A stretch of 8,636 nt of DNA from Croceicoccus sp. (GTDB lineage: Bacteria > Pseudomonadota > Alphaproteobacteria > Sphingomonadales > Sphingomonadaceae): the NCBI GenBank assembly GCA_029936705.1, contig JAPYSD010000117.1:1-8636 (forward strand), given 5' to 3'. Each line of letters begins with the position of its first letter. The first letter of the stretch is position 1. Below are positions 1 through 7,341 of the stretch, in pieces. Below the pieces are notes generated by a model. That model did no database searches and was not told the origin of the DNA. It worked only from the letters and a program-made list of their open reading frames with translations. Position numbers and translations under genes: made by a program.

Positions 1-2
1 CG

Positions 3-746
3 GAGAGCAAGGTCATGCCGCAGGGCGCTCAGCAGGGCTTGCAGTCGGCGCCGATCAACGAAGGCCGCAGCCCTTCGGAGACTGGCGACGACACAGCTCT
101 CGAAGGTCAGAAGCACTCGAAGTCTCGCCTGGCATCGCTGGAGCTTCCGGCGGCTGTTGGCAGCGATGGCGAAGCCCCTGCGATGACGCCGCGGACGGGC
201 GCGGAAATGCAGACGTCATTTCTCGCGGCAAATGCGGCGAGCTCGTCCGGCAATCCGCTCGCGGCGGCGCACAAGCTGGCTGACGCTGGGCAGATTGGCG
301 GGGTGCAGAGGTTCGAGGAACTGGTCCAGGCCATCAGTAACGCAAGAGAGGCGGGTACGAACCAGCCGGTCAAGGCAACACTGAGCCATGCCGAGTTCGG
401 AGTTGTTGCCCTTCGGCTTTCTCGAGATGATGGTGGATTGTCGGCGGTCATCTCGAGCGCAGATCCCGGCTTCGGACAAGCTGCGCATGCCGCGGTAAGA
501 ACGCTGGGCGATGCGAATGCATCCGGCGGCCGGAACGACGAACATGCACGTCATTCGCATGGCGGCGCGGACCTCGGCGGGCAGAACGCTTCGCAATCTT
601 CGCAACAATCTTCTGCGGGACAGGAACAGCGATCGCAGCATGCTGCAAAATCTGAACGACATGATGCGCCGCGCGCAGCGCCCTCGCCCGACAAGAAGGG
701 CGACACCCAGTCACGAGCTTCCCGGGACGGCGGCATCTACGCCTGA
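3..746 (+). CDS. fliK: Flagellar hook-length control protein FliK, C-terminal part (5' end outside window)
   Basis: The reading frame is open from the left edge and ends with TGA at 744-746. FliK is the secreted ruler that measures hook length and, through its C-terminal domain, acts on FlhB to switch export from hook to filament proteins. Counting from the Met at 15, residues about 100-165 fit the FliK C-terminal (Flg_hook) domain: a helix beginning RFEELVQAI, then VKATLSHAEFGVVALRLSR and a second strand with SAVISSADPGFGQAAHAAV. The preceding stretch is low-complexity and polar, as in ruler regions. After the domain comes a tail of about 75 residues rich in Q, S, H and R, ending GGIYA. FliK proteins are usually 400 residues or more, so the gene most likely begins upstream. 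A GGAG at 2-5 sits 9 bases before the ATG at 15, so a short protein starting there cannot be excluded. Its position before fliL supports the call. Confidence 0.85.
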   Translation, partial: ESKVMPQGAQQGLQSAPINEGRSPSETGDDTALEGQKHSKSRLASLELPAAVGSDGEAPAMTPRTGAEMQTSFLAANAASSSGNPLAAAHKLADAGQIGGVQRFEELVQAISNAREAGTNQPVKATLSHAEFGVVALRLSRDDGGLSAVISSADPGFGQAAHAAVRTLGDANASGGRNDEHARHSHGGADLGGQNASQSSQQSSAGQEQRSQHAAKSERHDAPRAAPSPDKKGDTQSRASRDGGIYA

Positions 747-790
747 ACCCGCTTCAATCCACTTTTAGAATCCAGGAAAGATAATCTGCG

Positions 791-1369
791 ATGGCAAAAA
801 CCGATGAGAATGATGGCGCGGCCGCAAAGCCCAAGAAGAGCGGACTTCTGCTCAAGGCTCTTGGCGCTGTCGTCCTTCTGGCTGCTGGTGGCGGCGGCGC
901 CTATGCAATGATGCAGGGCGGCGTGATCCCGGTCGAGCACGAGGCTGACAATACGCCTCGGCTTATTCGTAAGGGTGACGCCGATCCTTATGCGGCGATC
1001 GCGGGAGAGGACGAAGCGGCCGCCGAGGCGTTCGGCGAAGGTGGCAGCGAATATCGGACCGCGTATTTCGTTTTTCGCGATGACTTCACGTCGAACCTGA
1101 AGGACTCCCCTTCCCTCGTCCAGATGAGCCTGGCTGCATCGACCCAGCGCGATGGCCGTGTTCTGTTCTGGATGAAACAGCATGAACTCGCCATTCGGTC
1201 GGCGCTTCTGACCGTTCTCGCTGATACGCCGGAGGAACAAGTGCTGTCGGTGAAGGGCAAGCAGGAACTGCGCAAGCGGCTGACGGCATCCATCAATGAT
1301 CAGCTGACCGAGCTCGAAGGGTTCGGCGGTGTCGACCGCGTCTACTTCAACTCGTTTATCGTGCAGTAA
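791..1369 (+). CDS. fliL: Flagellar basal body-associated protein FliL
   Basis: This 192-residue protein has the FliL layout. A short charged cytoplasmic N-terminus (residues 1-17, KPKKS) is followed by one membrane segment at about 18-41 (LLLKALGAVVLLAAGGGGAY). An acidic periplasmic linker follows (about 50-88), then the conserved periplasmic domain, from EYRTAYFVFRDDFTSNL near residue 87 to the end. The terminus DRVYFNSFIVQ matches the usual FliL ending. FliL surrounds the stator units at the motor and supports torque or stator stability. The start is the ATG at 791, preceded by AGGAAAG at 774-780 as a plausible ribosome binding site. The gene lies 44 bases after fliK and 5 bases before fliM. 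Some FliL proteins are shorter; the length here is due to the acidic linker. Confidence 0.93.
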   Translation: MAKTDENDGAAAKPKKSGLLLKALGAVVLLAAGGGGAYAMMQGGVIPVEHEADNTPRLIRKGDADPYAAIAGEDEAAAEAFGEGGSEYRTAYFVFRDDFTSNLKDSPSLVQMSLAASTQRDGRVLFWMKQHELAIRSALLTVLADTPEEQVLSVKGKQELRKRLTASINDQLTELEGFGGVDRVYFNSFIVQ

Positions 1370-1374
1370 CGACG

Positions 1375-2271
1375 ATGGACCAGTCGATGAAATTCACGGC
1401 GGTCCGGGCGCTGGGCGCCCATTGTCCGGAGCTTTTGAAGCACCGGATGAAGCCTGCCGACCGAAGCGAAGACTACCGCAGGCTCAATCGGCGCCTTTCA
1501 ACGCTGCTGCCAAGCATCTTCGCCCCGTTCTACGGTGATGCGGATATCTCGGCGCGAGCCAAGGACATGGAGAACGGGGAGCCAGATGATCTTCTGACCA
1601 TCGGTGACGCACCGATGATGCATTTCCTTCTCAAGACGACCGTTTCATCTGCCGAGATCCTCGTTTCGATGGACCAGGTAGCGATTTTCGAGATGGTCGA
1701 TCGTGCGTTTGGAGGGGATGGCAAAGCGCCAAGCCCCGTTCCAAGCAAGATTCCGCGTTCTGCCGAGATGATCCTGGAACGTCTTGAGCATGGATTTGCC
1801 GATCTGCTTTCGCGGATCGCGCCCGGCAATGCCTTGATGGGTCTTGTCCCATTGAAGCGTGAAACGGACGTGACGATGCTGCGCGGGTTTTATGACGCTG
1901 ACCATCTTCGCAAGGCGAATTTCACCTTTTCAGCGTTCGGCGGCCAGCCGTGGTCGCTGAGCCTGACGATGGAGCCCGACACCCTCGACGCAATTTGCGA
2001 AGATGACACGACGGCACAGCGCAAGACCAAGAGTGATTTGTCGAAGGACGCAGCCGAGCATGCTTTCGAGGAGGTTCCTTTCGAAGCTTCGGCGACGCTG
2101 ATCGATATGAGAATGCCGATATCGCGCTTGAGCGGACTGAAGCCAGGCGACGTGATCCCAGTGTCTGTCGCCCGCAGTGTTCCGCTCGCCGTGGGCGGAA
2201 AGGTCATCGCTCACGGGTCTGTGGGCGAGGTTGACGACCGGGTCGCCTTGAAGATCACCTCGGCATTCTGA
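1375..2271 (+). CDS. fliM: Flagellar motor switch protein FliM, divergent and short
   Basis: FliM forms the middle of the C-ring; it binds FliG and FliN and normally receives CheY-phosphate. The 298 residues here are fewer than the roughly 330 usual for the family. The CheC-like middle domain spans about 35-200 and includes the FliM hallmark VDRAFGGDG (GGDG at 113-116) followed by a helix (EMILERLEHGFADLL). The C-terminal SpoA domain spans about 231-298 (ISRLSGLKPGDVIPV, then GSVGEVDDRVALKI). The N-terminal CheY-binding peptide (consensus LSQxEIDALL) is not present: the protein begins MDQSMKFTAVRALG. Reading the same frame upstream to the stop at 1297-1299 shows no such motif and no ATG, GTG or TTG start, so a mis-set start does not explain it. 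No clear ribosome binding site precedes 1375, so ATG 1387 remains possible. The gene starts 5 bases after fliL and is probably coupled to it. Confidence 0.9.
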   Translation: MDQSMKFTAVRALGAHCPELLKHRMKPADRSEDYRRLNRRLSTLLPSIFAPFYGDADISARAKDMENGEPDDLLTIGDAPMMHFLLKTTVSSAEILVSMDQVAIFEMVDRAFGGDGKAPSPVPSKIPRSAEMILERLEHGFADLLSRIAPGNALMGLVPLKRETDVTMLRGFYDADHLRKANFTFSAFGGQPWSLSLTMEPDTLDAICEDDTTAQRKTKSDLSKDAAEHAFEEVPFEASATLIDMRMPISRLSGLKPGDVIPVSVARSVPLAVGGKVIAHGSVGEVDDRVALKITSAF

Positions 2272-2290
2272 TCAACAGCTAGATATTCCA

Positions 2291-2296
2291 GAAGGG
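2291..2296 (+). promoter_or_regulatory. Ribosome binding site of fliN
   Basis: GAAGGG lies 8 bases before the fliN ATG in the 33-base gap after fliM. Together with the one in front of fliL it is among the clearest ribosome binding sites in the cluster, and it suggests that fliN is translated independently rather than only by coupling. This would fit the high copy number of FliN in the C-ring. Confidence 0.6.
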
Positions 2297-2304
2297 TAAT
2301 TACA

Positions 2305-2619
2305 ATGAACATTCAGAACGATGCGCTCAGCTTTCTCAAGGACGTGAATGTACGGCTTTCTGTAGAACTGGGTTCGACGACGATGCCGCTGCGCGAGCTT
2401 ATGGATCTGAAAGAGGACAAGATTGTCGTTCTTGACCGGCTGACAGACGAACTCGTCGACGTTTCGGTAAACGGGAAGCGCATCGCGCGCGGTGAAGTGG
2501 TCACCGAGGGCAATCGTTTCGGCCTGCGGATTGTCGAGATGGAAGGTCATGCACCCGTCGATGCGCTTAGCAGGGCGCCGGAGCTGCCTAGTGCTGCCGA
2601 GATCGTGACCGAGGCCTGA
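2305..2619 (+). CDS. fliN: Flagellar motor switch protein FliN
   Basis: FliN is the most abundant C-ring protein; with FliM it forms the switch base and docks the FliH-FliI export ATPase complex. The protein is 104 residues, shorter than the 137 of E. coli FliN, because the variable N-terminal extension is almost absent. The SpoA domain fills residues about 9-80: FLKDVNVRLSVELGSTTMPL, then VVLDRLTDELVDVSVNG, then KRIARGEVV and NRFGLRIVEM, each matching a conserved FliN block. The last 25 residues are a polar, Ala- and Glu-rich tail. The start has a good ribosome binding site (GAAGGG, 2291-2296). fliO follows after 4 bases. Two SpoA-domain genes in a row (fliM, fliN) is the standard flagellar order. 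Confidence 0.95.
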   Translation: MNIQNDALSFLKDVNVRLSVELGSTTMPLRELMDLKEDKIVVLDRLTDELVDVSVNGKRIARGEVVTEGNRFGLRIVEMEGHAPVDALSRAPELPSAAEIVTEA

Positions 2620-2623
2620 TAAG

Positions 2624-2926
2624 ATGGGTTGGTATCTCCTCAAGTTGGCAGTGATGCTGCCGCTGATCTGTCTGCTTGGCTGGGGCTGCCTGCGGCTGGC
2701 GAAAAAGATGCAGGATCGAACCATCGCGGGCGGCGTCGGCAAGTCGGCACGGATCATCGAGACGACGATGCTTTCGCCGACGCTAAAGCTGGCCGTGATC
2801 GAATTTCATGGTCGGGAGATACTTGTTTCAGCGTCGCGAAATGGGCTGACGAGGCTGGCAGAGGCGCCGGCCCGGAATGCGGGATCGTTTGAGGACGCAC
2901 TCGAGCACGTGAAGGCCGCGCAGTGA
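2624..2926 (+). CDS. fliO: Flagellar export apparatus assembly protein FliO
   Basis: FliO is a small membrane protein that helps FliP form its ring during export-gate assembly and is not part of the finished gate. The 100 residues show one N-terminal membrane segment (about 3-25, LLKLAVMLPLICLLGWGCL), a basic stretch (RLAKKMQDR), and a compact cytoplasmic domain. In that domain, IIETTMLSPTLKLAVIEFHG and REILVSASRNGLTRLAE match the two conserved FliO blocks. No long N-terminal periplasmic segment is present, as in short-form FliO proteins. The gene starts 4 bases after fliN and its TGA overlaps the GTG start of fliP (GTGA, 2923-2926). FliO diverges quickly, so the call rests on these blocks plus the position directly before fliP. 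Confidence 0.9.
   Translation: MGWYLLKLAVMLPLICLLGWGCLRLAKKMQDRTIAGGVGKSARIIETTMLSPTLKLAVIEFHGREILVSASRNGLTRLAEAPARNAGSFEDALEHVKAAQ
2911..2915 (+). promoter_or_regulatory. Ribosome binding site supporting the GTG start of fliP
   Basis: GAAGG inside the end of fliO lies 7 bases before GTG 2923. It supports this non-ATG start, which is also needed to include the FliP signal peptide; the next in-frame ATG codons fall inside the first mature membrane segment. Confidence 0.55.
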
Positions 2927-3678
2927 TCAAGCGATATGCAACGCTGATCGCTGTGGCCGCGGTGACGGCTCCGCTGCCAGCGTTCGCGCAGGAAGCGGTT
3001 CCGGGCGCGCTAGACAGGGCCTTTGGATCGCTCGAAGCGACGAACGGTGGCTCGCTGAGCCTATCCCTGCAGCTTCTGCTGGTGATGGGTCTTCTCACGA
3101 TCCTTCCCAGCCTGATCTTGATGATGACCAGCTTCACCCGGATCCTGATCGTGCTGGCTATCCTGCGGCAGGCTCTTGGCTTGCAGCAAAGCCCGCCCAA
3201 CCAGGTTCTGGTCGGGCTATCGCTCTTTCTATCGCTCTTCGTTATGGCGCCGACGCTTGAGCAGGTTAATGCGCGAGCTATCTCGCCCTACGCTAGTGAT
3301 GAGATCCCAGCGGAAACTGCGATCGCGAACGCGGGTGAGGAATTTCACGCATTCATGATGAGGCAAACGCGCGAGCGCGATCTCTTGATGTTCGCTGACA
3401 TTGCAAATGCGCCTGCATTTCAAACCCGCGAAGAAGTGCCATTCTCGATCCTTCTTCCGGCATTCGTGACCAGTGAATTGAAGACGGCGTTCCAGATCGG
3501 CTTCATGCTGTTCCTGCCGTTTCTGGTAATCGACCTGGTCGTATCTTCGGTTCTGATGAGCCTCGGTATGATGATGATGAGCCCGATGATCGTGTCCTTG
3601 CCCTTCAAGCTCCTGCTGTTTGTTCTAGTCGACGGGTGGGCGCTGCTGATGGGCTCGCTTGCGCAGAGTTTTGCGTGA
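2923..3678 (+). CDS. fliP: Flagellar export gate protein FliP
   Basis: FliP forms the five-subunit core of the flagellar type III export gate in the inner membrane. The 251-residue product starts at GTG and has a cleavable signal peptide, a known FliP trait: basic MIKR, a hydrophobic core, and AFA at 20-22 as a likely cleavage site. Family blocks follow: MMTSFTRILIVLAILRQALG (67-86), then PPNQVLVGLSLFLSLFVMAP (91-110). The C-terminal block is very conserved: LLPAFVTSELKTAFQIGF, IDLVVSSVLMSLGMMMMSP, and LPFKLLLFVLVDGWALLMGS. The run of four Met at 216-219 matches the methionine gasket that seals the closed gate. The variable loop between residues 115 and 170 lies on the periplasmic side. The gene overlaps fliO by 4 bases and fliQ by 1. 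Confidence 0.97.
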   Translation: MIKRYATLIAVAAVTAPLPAFAQEAVPGALDRAFGSLEATNGGSLSLSLQLLLVMGLLTILPSLILMMTSFTRILIVLAILRQALGLQQSPPNQVLVGLSLFLSLFVMAPTLEQVNARAISPYASDEIPAETAIANAGEEFHAFMMRQTRERDLLMFADIANAPAFQTREEVPFSILLPAFVTSELKTAFQIGFMLFLPFLVIDLVVSSVLMSLGMMMMSPMIVSLPFKLLLFVLVDGWALLMGSLAQSFA

Positions 3679-3953
3679 TGGAAGCGGAAAGCCTTTCGCT
3701 GCTCGCATTGGCCGACAGGATGCTCTGGACGACGGCTCTGGTAGCCGGACCGGTCCTTCTGGCATCCTTGGCGGTCGGTCTGATCATCGGCCTCGTCCAA
3801 GCGGCGACCTCGGTGAATGAGCAGACGCTGACATTCGTCCCGAAACTGGCTGTGACGGCTTTGGTCCTGGTGGTCATGGGCGGGGCGATGATGGGTCTCG
3901 TCGTCGATTTTGCTGAAGAGATTTTTGCCCAGATCGCTCTCATCTCGTCATGA
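3678..3953 (+). CDS. fliQ: Flagellar export gate protein FliQ
   Basis: FliQ is a two-helix membrane protein that wraps around the FliP-FliR core of the export gate, in four copies. Starting at ATG 3678 the product has 91 residues, the family's usual size (about 89). It has membrane helices at about 16-40 (ALVAGPVLLASLAVGLIIGL) and 56-78 (KLAVTALVLVVMGGAMMGLV). The signature QAATSVNEQTLTFVPK lies in the loop at 41-56. An in-frame ATG exists at 3636, but it lies inside fliP and would add 14 residues unlike FliQ. The chosen start overlaps the fliP stop as TGATG (1 base), and the end overlaps fliR as ATGA. Confidence 0.96.
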   Translation: MEAESLSLLALADRMLWTTALVAGPVLLASLAVGLIIGLVQAATSVNEQTLTFVPKLAVTALVLVVMGGAMMGLVVDFAEEIFAQIALISS

Positions 3954-4735
3954 TGCAGATGTCATTTGGCCTCGGAGGTATCGAAGCGGATTTCTGGCGC
4001 TTCGTCTTCATGATGACGCGCATTGGAGCGGCCTTTCTAGCTGCTCCCATGTTCGGAGCATCGACTGTTCCTGTGCAAGTGCGCGTCATCGCGACATCGG
4101 CGCTGGCGATCTTCGTGTGCGTCTGGCTCCCGGCGGTCCAGGCTCCGCCTGCTCTCCTTTCTGCAAACGGCCTTCTCATTGTCGCAGGTGAAGTACTGGT
4201 TGGCCTGGCCATGGGCTTTGTTTTGCAGCTGGCGTTTGCAGCCCCTGTGCTGGGCGCAGAAGTGATTTCAGGCACGATGGGCATGTCGATGGCCACTGCG
4301 GTCGACCCGGGAAGCGGCGCGCAGTCGCCGGCCCTAGGCCAGTATTTCACGGTGATCATGACCCTGATCTTTCTCGGGATCGGAGCTCATCTTCAGTGGA
4401 TCGGGCTGCTCGTCGAGAGCTACAGGACGTTTCCGCCCGGGGACACCTGGTTTGGTCCTGAGCAAACGGGGGCCATCTTGAGCTTCGCGAGCATGATGTT
4501 CGTGATGGCGGTGATGATCGCGCTCCCGGTGACATTTGTCCTGCTTCTGTCGCAACTTGTGACGGGCGTGCTCAGCCGATCGGCGCCTAGTCTCAATCTG
4601 TTCGCGCTGGGACTGCCTGCGGGCATTCTAGCCGGTATTTCGGCTCTCATCTTGAGCGCGCCGGTGCTGGTAGAGCAGCTGACTAGGCTGAGCCGCATGG
4701 CGATCACGGCTTCTGCTGGATTTGTCGGCGGATGA
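3950..4735 (+). CDS. fliR: Flagellar export gate protein FliR
   Basis: FliR is the single-copy subunit that completes the FliP-FliQ-FliR gate. The 261 residues match the family length and are strongly hydrophobic, with membrane stretches at about 15-35, 41-62, 74-102, 130-153, 175-207 and 213-245. Recognisable blocks are FVFMMTRIGAAFLAAPMFG (18-36), then GLAMGFVLQLAFAAPVLGAE (85-104), and MGMSMATAVDPGSGAQSPAL (110-129). SRSAPSLNLFALGLPAGI (209-226) follows. A second ATG directly follows the first in frame (3953), so the start may be one codon later. The gene overlaps fliQ and flhB by 4 bases each (ATGA), so the three are probably translated by coupled ribosomes. Confidence 0.97.
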   Translation: MMQMSFGLGGIEADFWRFVFMMTRIGAAFLAAPMFGASTVPVQVRVIATSALAIFVCVWLPAVQAPPALLSANGLLIVAGEVLVGLAMGFVLQLAFAAPVLGAEVISGTMGMSMATAVDPGSGAQSPALGQYFTVIMTLIFLGIGAHLQWIGLLVESYRTFPPGDTWFGPEQTGAILSFASMMFVMAVMIALPVTFVLLLSQLVTGVLSRSAPSLNLFALGLPAGILAGISALILSAPVLVEQLTRLSRMAITASAGFVGG

Positions 4736-5874
4736 GCGGCGAGGAACCCTCGGGCGAGAAGAGCTTCGAGCCAACCGATAAGCGTAAGCGTGATGCTGCG
4801 GGCAAAGGCGATGTGCTTCGCTCGAAGGAGTTGGCGACTGCAGCCGCAGTCCTCGTGGGTGCGACATGGATGAGCTGGGCTGGTGGCTGGCTATACGATG
4901 CTCTTGTCCAGAGCCTTCACCAAGGTCTTGTCTGGGACCGGGCGGATGTCGATGATTTTGCGCCGGGCGCAATGATGATGACCATGATGATCGCGGTCCT
5001 CCCTCCGATCATTGTTCTCGGCGCGCTCGTGATCCTTTCATCGCTGGTATCCCAGCTTGGCTTCGGCACGGGAATATGGGTGCCAAAGAACCTTGCTTTC
5101 AAAGGATCGCGGATCAATCCGCTAAGCGGGCTGAAGCGGATGTTCGGCCCTAACGGGCTGATCGAGATCGTGAAGGGTCTGGCCAAGATTGGCTTGCTCG
5201 GGACAGTGGCTTGGGCGTGGGGCCTGTCTCATTTCGCCGGCCTGACGACACTTGGGCGCGGGGACCTCGCCCAGCAGCTGGGGTTTGCCTGGGACGCGCT
5301 CATTACCCTTGCCTATTGGCTTGGCGGCGGACTGCTTCTCATCGCGCTGGCCGATGTGCCGGTTCAGTTCTTCAGACGAAACAAGCGGCTGAAAATGACG
5401 CTGCAGGAAGTCCGGGACGAAAGTAAGGAGCAGGACGGTTCGCCTGAGCAGAAGGCCGCCATCAGGGATCGCCAGCGCAGGATGGCGATGGGCGCTATGG
5501 CGCCTGCCATGCGCGAGGCGCAGTTCATAATCACGAACCCGACGCATTTTTCGGTGGCTCTGGCCTATGATCCGGAGAGAGCGGATGCACCTATTCTGCT
5601 GGCGAAGGGCCGGGGTGACAGAGCCTTGGCAATGCGAGAGCTCGCAGCAGAGATGGAACTGCCTGTGCTCCAGTATCCGAGCCTTGCGAGGGCGTTGTAT
5701 TTCACCACGCGTGAGAAGCAGATCATCCGCCATGAACTGTACGGGGCCGTCGCTGCGATCCTGGCATTCGTCTACTCGATCAAGCGCGGCGAAAACCGGG
5801 ACGCTCCGGATATCAATGTACCTGTCGAACTACGGTTTGATGCAGACGGCAAGCTCTTGCCGAATGAGCCTTAA
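4732..5874 (+). CDS. flhB: Flagellar export switch protein FlhB
   Basis: FlhB is the export-gate subunit that changes substrate class once the hook is complete, after cleaving itself. The 380 residues match the family length. The N-terminus is basic and polar (KSFEPTDKRKRDAAGKGDVL), as is typical, and is followed by four membrane segments at about 34-56, 83-109, 150-168 and 188-212. The cytoplasmic linker and autocleavage domain follow. The catalytic NPTH motif is intact at residues 269-272 (N269, P270), and the domain continues with FSVALAYDPE, AKGRGDRALAMRELA and YPSLARALYFTT. A tail of about 27 residues ends the protein. The gene begins within the end of fliR; the pairing of flhB with fliPQR is common in compact flagellar loci. 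FliK, its regulatory partner, is encoded at the left of the window. Confidence 0.97.
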   Translation: MSGEEPSGEKSFEPTDKRKRDAAGKGDVLRSKELATAAAVLVGATWMSWAGGWLYDALVQSLHQGLVWDRADVDDFAPGAMMMTMMIAVLPPIIVLGALVILSSLVSQLGFGTGIWVPKNLAFKGSRINPLSGLKRMFGPNGLIEIVKGLAKIGLLGTVAWAWGLSHFAGLTTLGRGDLAQQLGFAWDALITLAYWLGGGLLLIALADVPVQFFRRNKRLKMTLQEVRDESKEQDGSPEQKAAIRDRQRRMAMGAMAPAMREAQFIITNPTHFSVALAYDPERADAPILLAKGRGDRALAMRELAAEMELPVLQYPSLARALYFTTREKQIIRHELYGAVAAILAFVYSIKRGENRDAPDINVPVELRFDADGKLLPNEP

Positions 5875-5904
5875 AAACGGGGGAACCTTGTCGTTCAATA
5901 GATC

Positions 5905-7341
5905 ATGACCACCACCAACAGCACATCGTCCGCCACGTCTTCGATCATCTCTGCGCTCGGCGCAGGAAGCGGAGTGAACATGACGGCGCTCGCAGAGAAC
6001 CTGGCCGAGGCACAATATGCTGGCAGGCTGGATCTGATTGCGAGCCGAACGGAGAAACTGGAAGCGCAGATTTCGTCTGCGGCCAACCTGCGCAGCATGT
6101 TGCTGAACCTTTCGACGTCTCTCGGCGCTCGCCTGCGTGAGGGCGATCTTTCCGCGCAGCCCAGCATCGCAAATACTTCCGTGGCCACGGCGTCGCTGAG
6201 TGGGTCTCAGCAGCCGAAGGGCAGCTACTCTCTGGAAGTTGAGCAGCTTGCCAAGCAGCAGGTACTTTCGAGTGCAGCATACGGCGCGGGGACCGATGTG
6301 GTCGGTGCTGGAACGCTTACGCTGAAATTCGGCGAGGTCGCCGGTGGAAGTTTCACGCAGAATGTCTCGAAACCGGCGGTTGATATTGCCATTCAGCCGG
6401 GCGCTACGCTCGCCGATGTCGCAAAGGCGATCAATGGATCGAACGCCGGCGTACAGGCATATGTGGCAAATACGGTCGATGGGGCGCAGCTGGTGCTGAA
6501 GGGCGCCGAAGGTGCATCGAACGGCTTCGTTCTCGAGGTAGCTGAGGACGTAGGCAATCCTGGGCTTTCGAAGCTGGCATGGCAGCCCGGGGCTGCTGAC
6601 GGCAGCCTGATGCAGTCAGCGACGGATGCGATTTTCAAGATTGACGGGTTGCAGCGCACTGCCGGTTCGAATGTCATCAAGGAAGCGCTTCCCGGCGTTA
6701 ACCTGACCCTGACCGGGAGTAACCTCGGTTCGCCGACGACGGTGAAGTTCTCCGATCCATCGGCCGGTATCACAGGTGCGATGCAGGATCTGGTCTCTGC
6801 ACTGAACGAGATCGCCGGTGAATTGAACGCGGCCACCGATCCCCTGTCGGGCGAGCTGGGACGAGATTACAGTGCTCGCAGCTTCCGGCAGGACTTTTTC
6901 AGGTTGGCCGGCGAGATAATCATGCCATCGGTTGCGGCCGGGGGAATTCGCTCGCTTGGCGATCTTGGCGTGAACATCACGCGCGATGGCACTTTCGATC
7001 TGGACACCAAGCGCCTCTCTGCGGCGATTGAGCGGGATCCAGAAGGTGTTGCTGCCATGTTCACGACTGGAGTGAACGGTGTTTATGGCACGATCGACAA
7101 GATAAGCCGGGCAGAAAGCATTGCCGGTGATCCGGGGTCGCTCGCCGGGGCGGTGTCGAGGTTCAGCAAACAAATGGCTGAGCTTGCTGATGACAAGCTC
7201 GATCTCGAAGAGGACCAGGAAAAAATGCGCCAGCGCCTGGTCGCGCAGTTCGCTGTGTCTGATGCTCGGGTCAGTCAGTTCAACTCGACGCTCAGCTTCC
7301 TCAAGAGCCAGATCGACGCGTGGAACGCGTCTGGTGACTGA
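5905..7341 (+). CDS. fliD: Flagellar filament cap protein FliD (hook-associated protein 2)
   Basis: FliD forms the cap at the filament tip under which flagellin subunits fold into place. The 478 residues show the FliD_N domain at about 13-112: SIISALGAGSGVNMTALAE is the usual opening, followed by a heptad-rich helix. A hook_IN-like region lies at about 136-195 (IAIQPGATLADVAKAINGSN), then the FliD_C domain at about 238-470 (GGIRSLGDLGVNITRDGTF, KRLSAAIERDPEGVAAMF). A C-terminal coiled coil closes the protein (ELADDKLDLEEDQEKMRQRL). The middle domains vary between species and are short here. A stop codon (TAG 5899-5901) lies just upstream, so ATG 5905 is the earliest start, and a later one would cut the FliD_N block. 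No ribosome binding site is at the normal distance: the nearest purine run, GGGGGA at 5879-5884, is 20 bases away. Confidence 0.95.
   Translation: MTTTNSTSSATSSIISALGAGSGVNMTALAENLAEAQYAGRLDLIASRTEKLEAQISSAANLRSMLLNLSTSLGARLREGDLSAQPSIANTSVATASLSGSQQPKGSYSLEVEQLAKQQVLSSAAYGAGTDVVGAGTLTLKFGEVAGGSFTQNVSKPAVDIAIQPGATLADVAKAINGSNAGVQAYVANTVDGAQLVLKGAEGASNGFVLEVAEDVGNPGLSKLAWQPGAADGSLMQSATDAIFKIDGLQRTAGSNVIKEALPGVNLTLTGSNLGSPTTVKFSDPSAGITGAMQDLVSALNEIAGELNAATDPLSGELGRDYSARSFRQDFFRLAGEIIMPSVAAGGIRSLGDLGVNITRDGTFDLDTKRLSAAIERDPEGVAAMFTTGVNGVYGTIDKISRAESIAGDPGSLAGAVSRFSKQMAELADDKLDLEEDQEKMRQRLVAQFAVSDARVSQFNSTLSFLKSQIDAWNASGD

Noticed and set aside
216..736. Several - strand and alternate-frame open frames inside fliK
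   Set aside because: Arg- and Cys-rich compositions typical of antisense frames in GC-rich DNA; the fliK frame carries the recognisable domain.
747..790. A promoter in the fliK-fliL gap
   Set aside because: Only a ribosome binding site is recognisable; no -35/-10, sigma-28 or -24/-12 pattern was seen.
3636..3677. Upstream in-frame start for fliQ
   Set aside because: It lies within fliP and adds residues unlike FliQ; ATG 3678 gives the family's length and a coupled stop-start.
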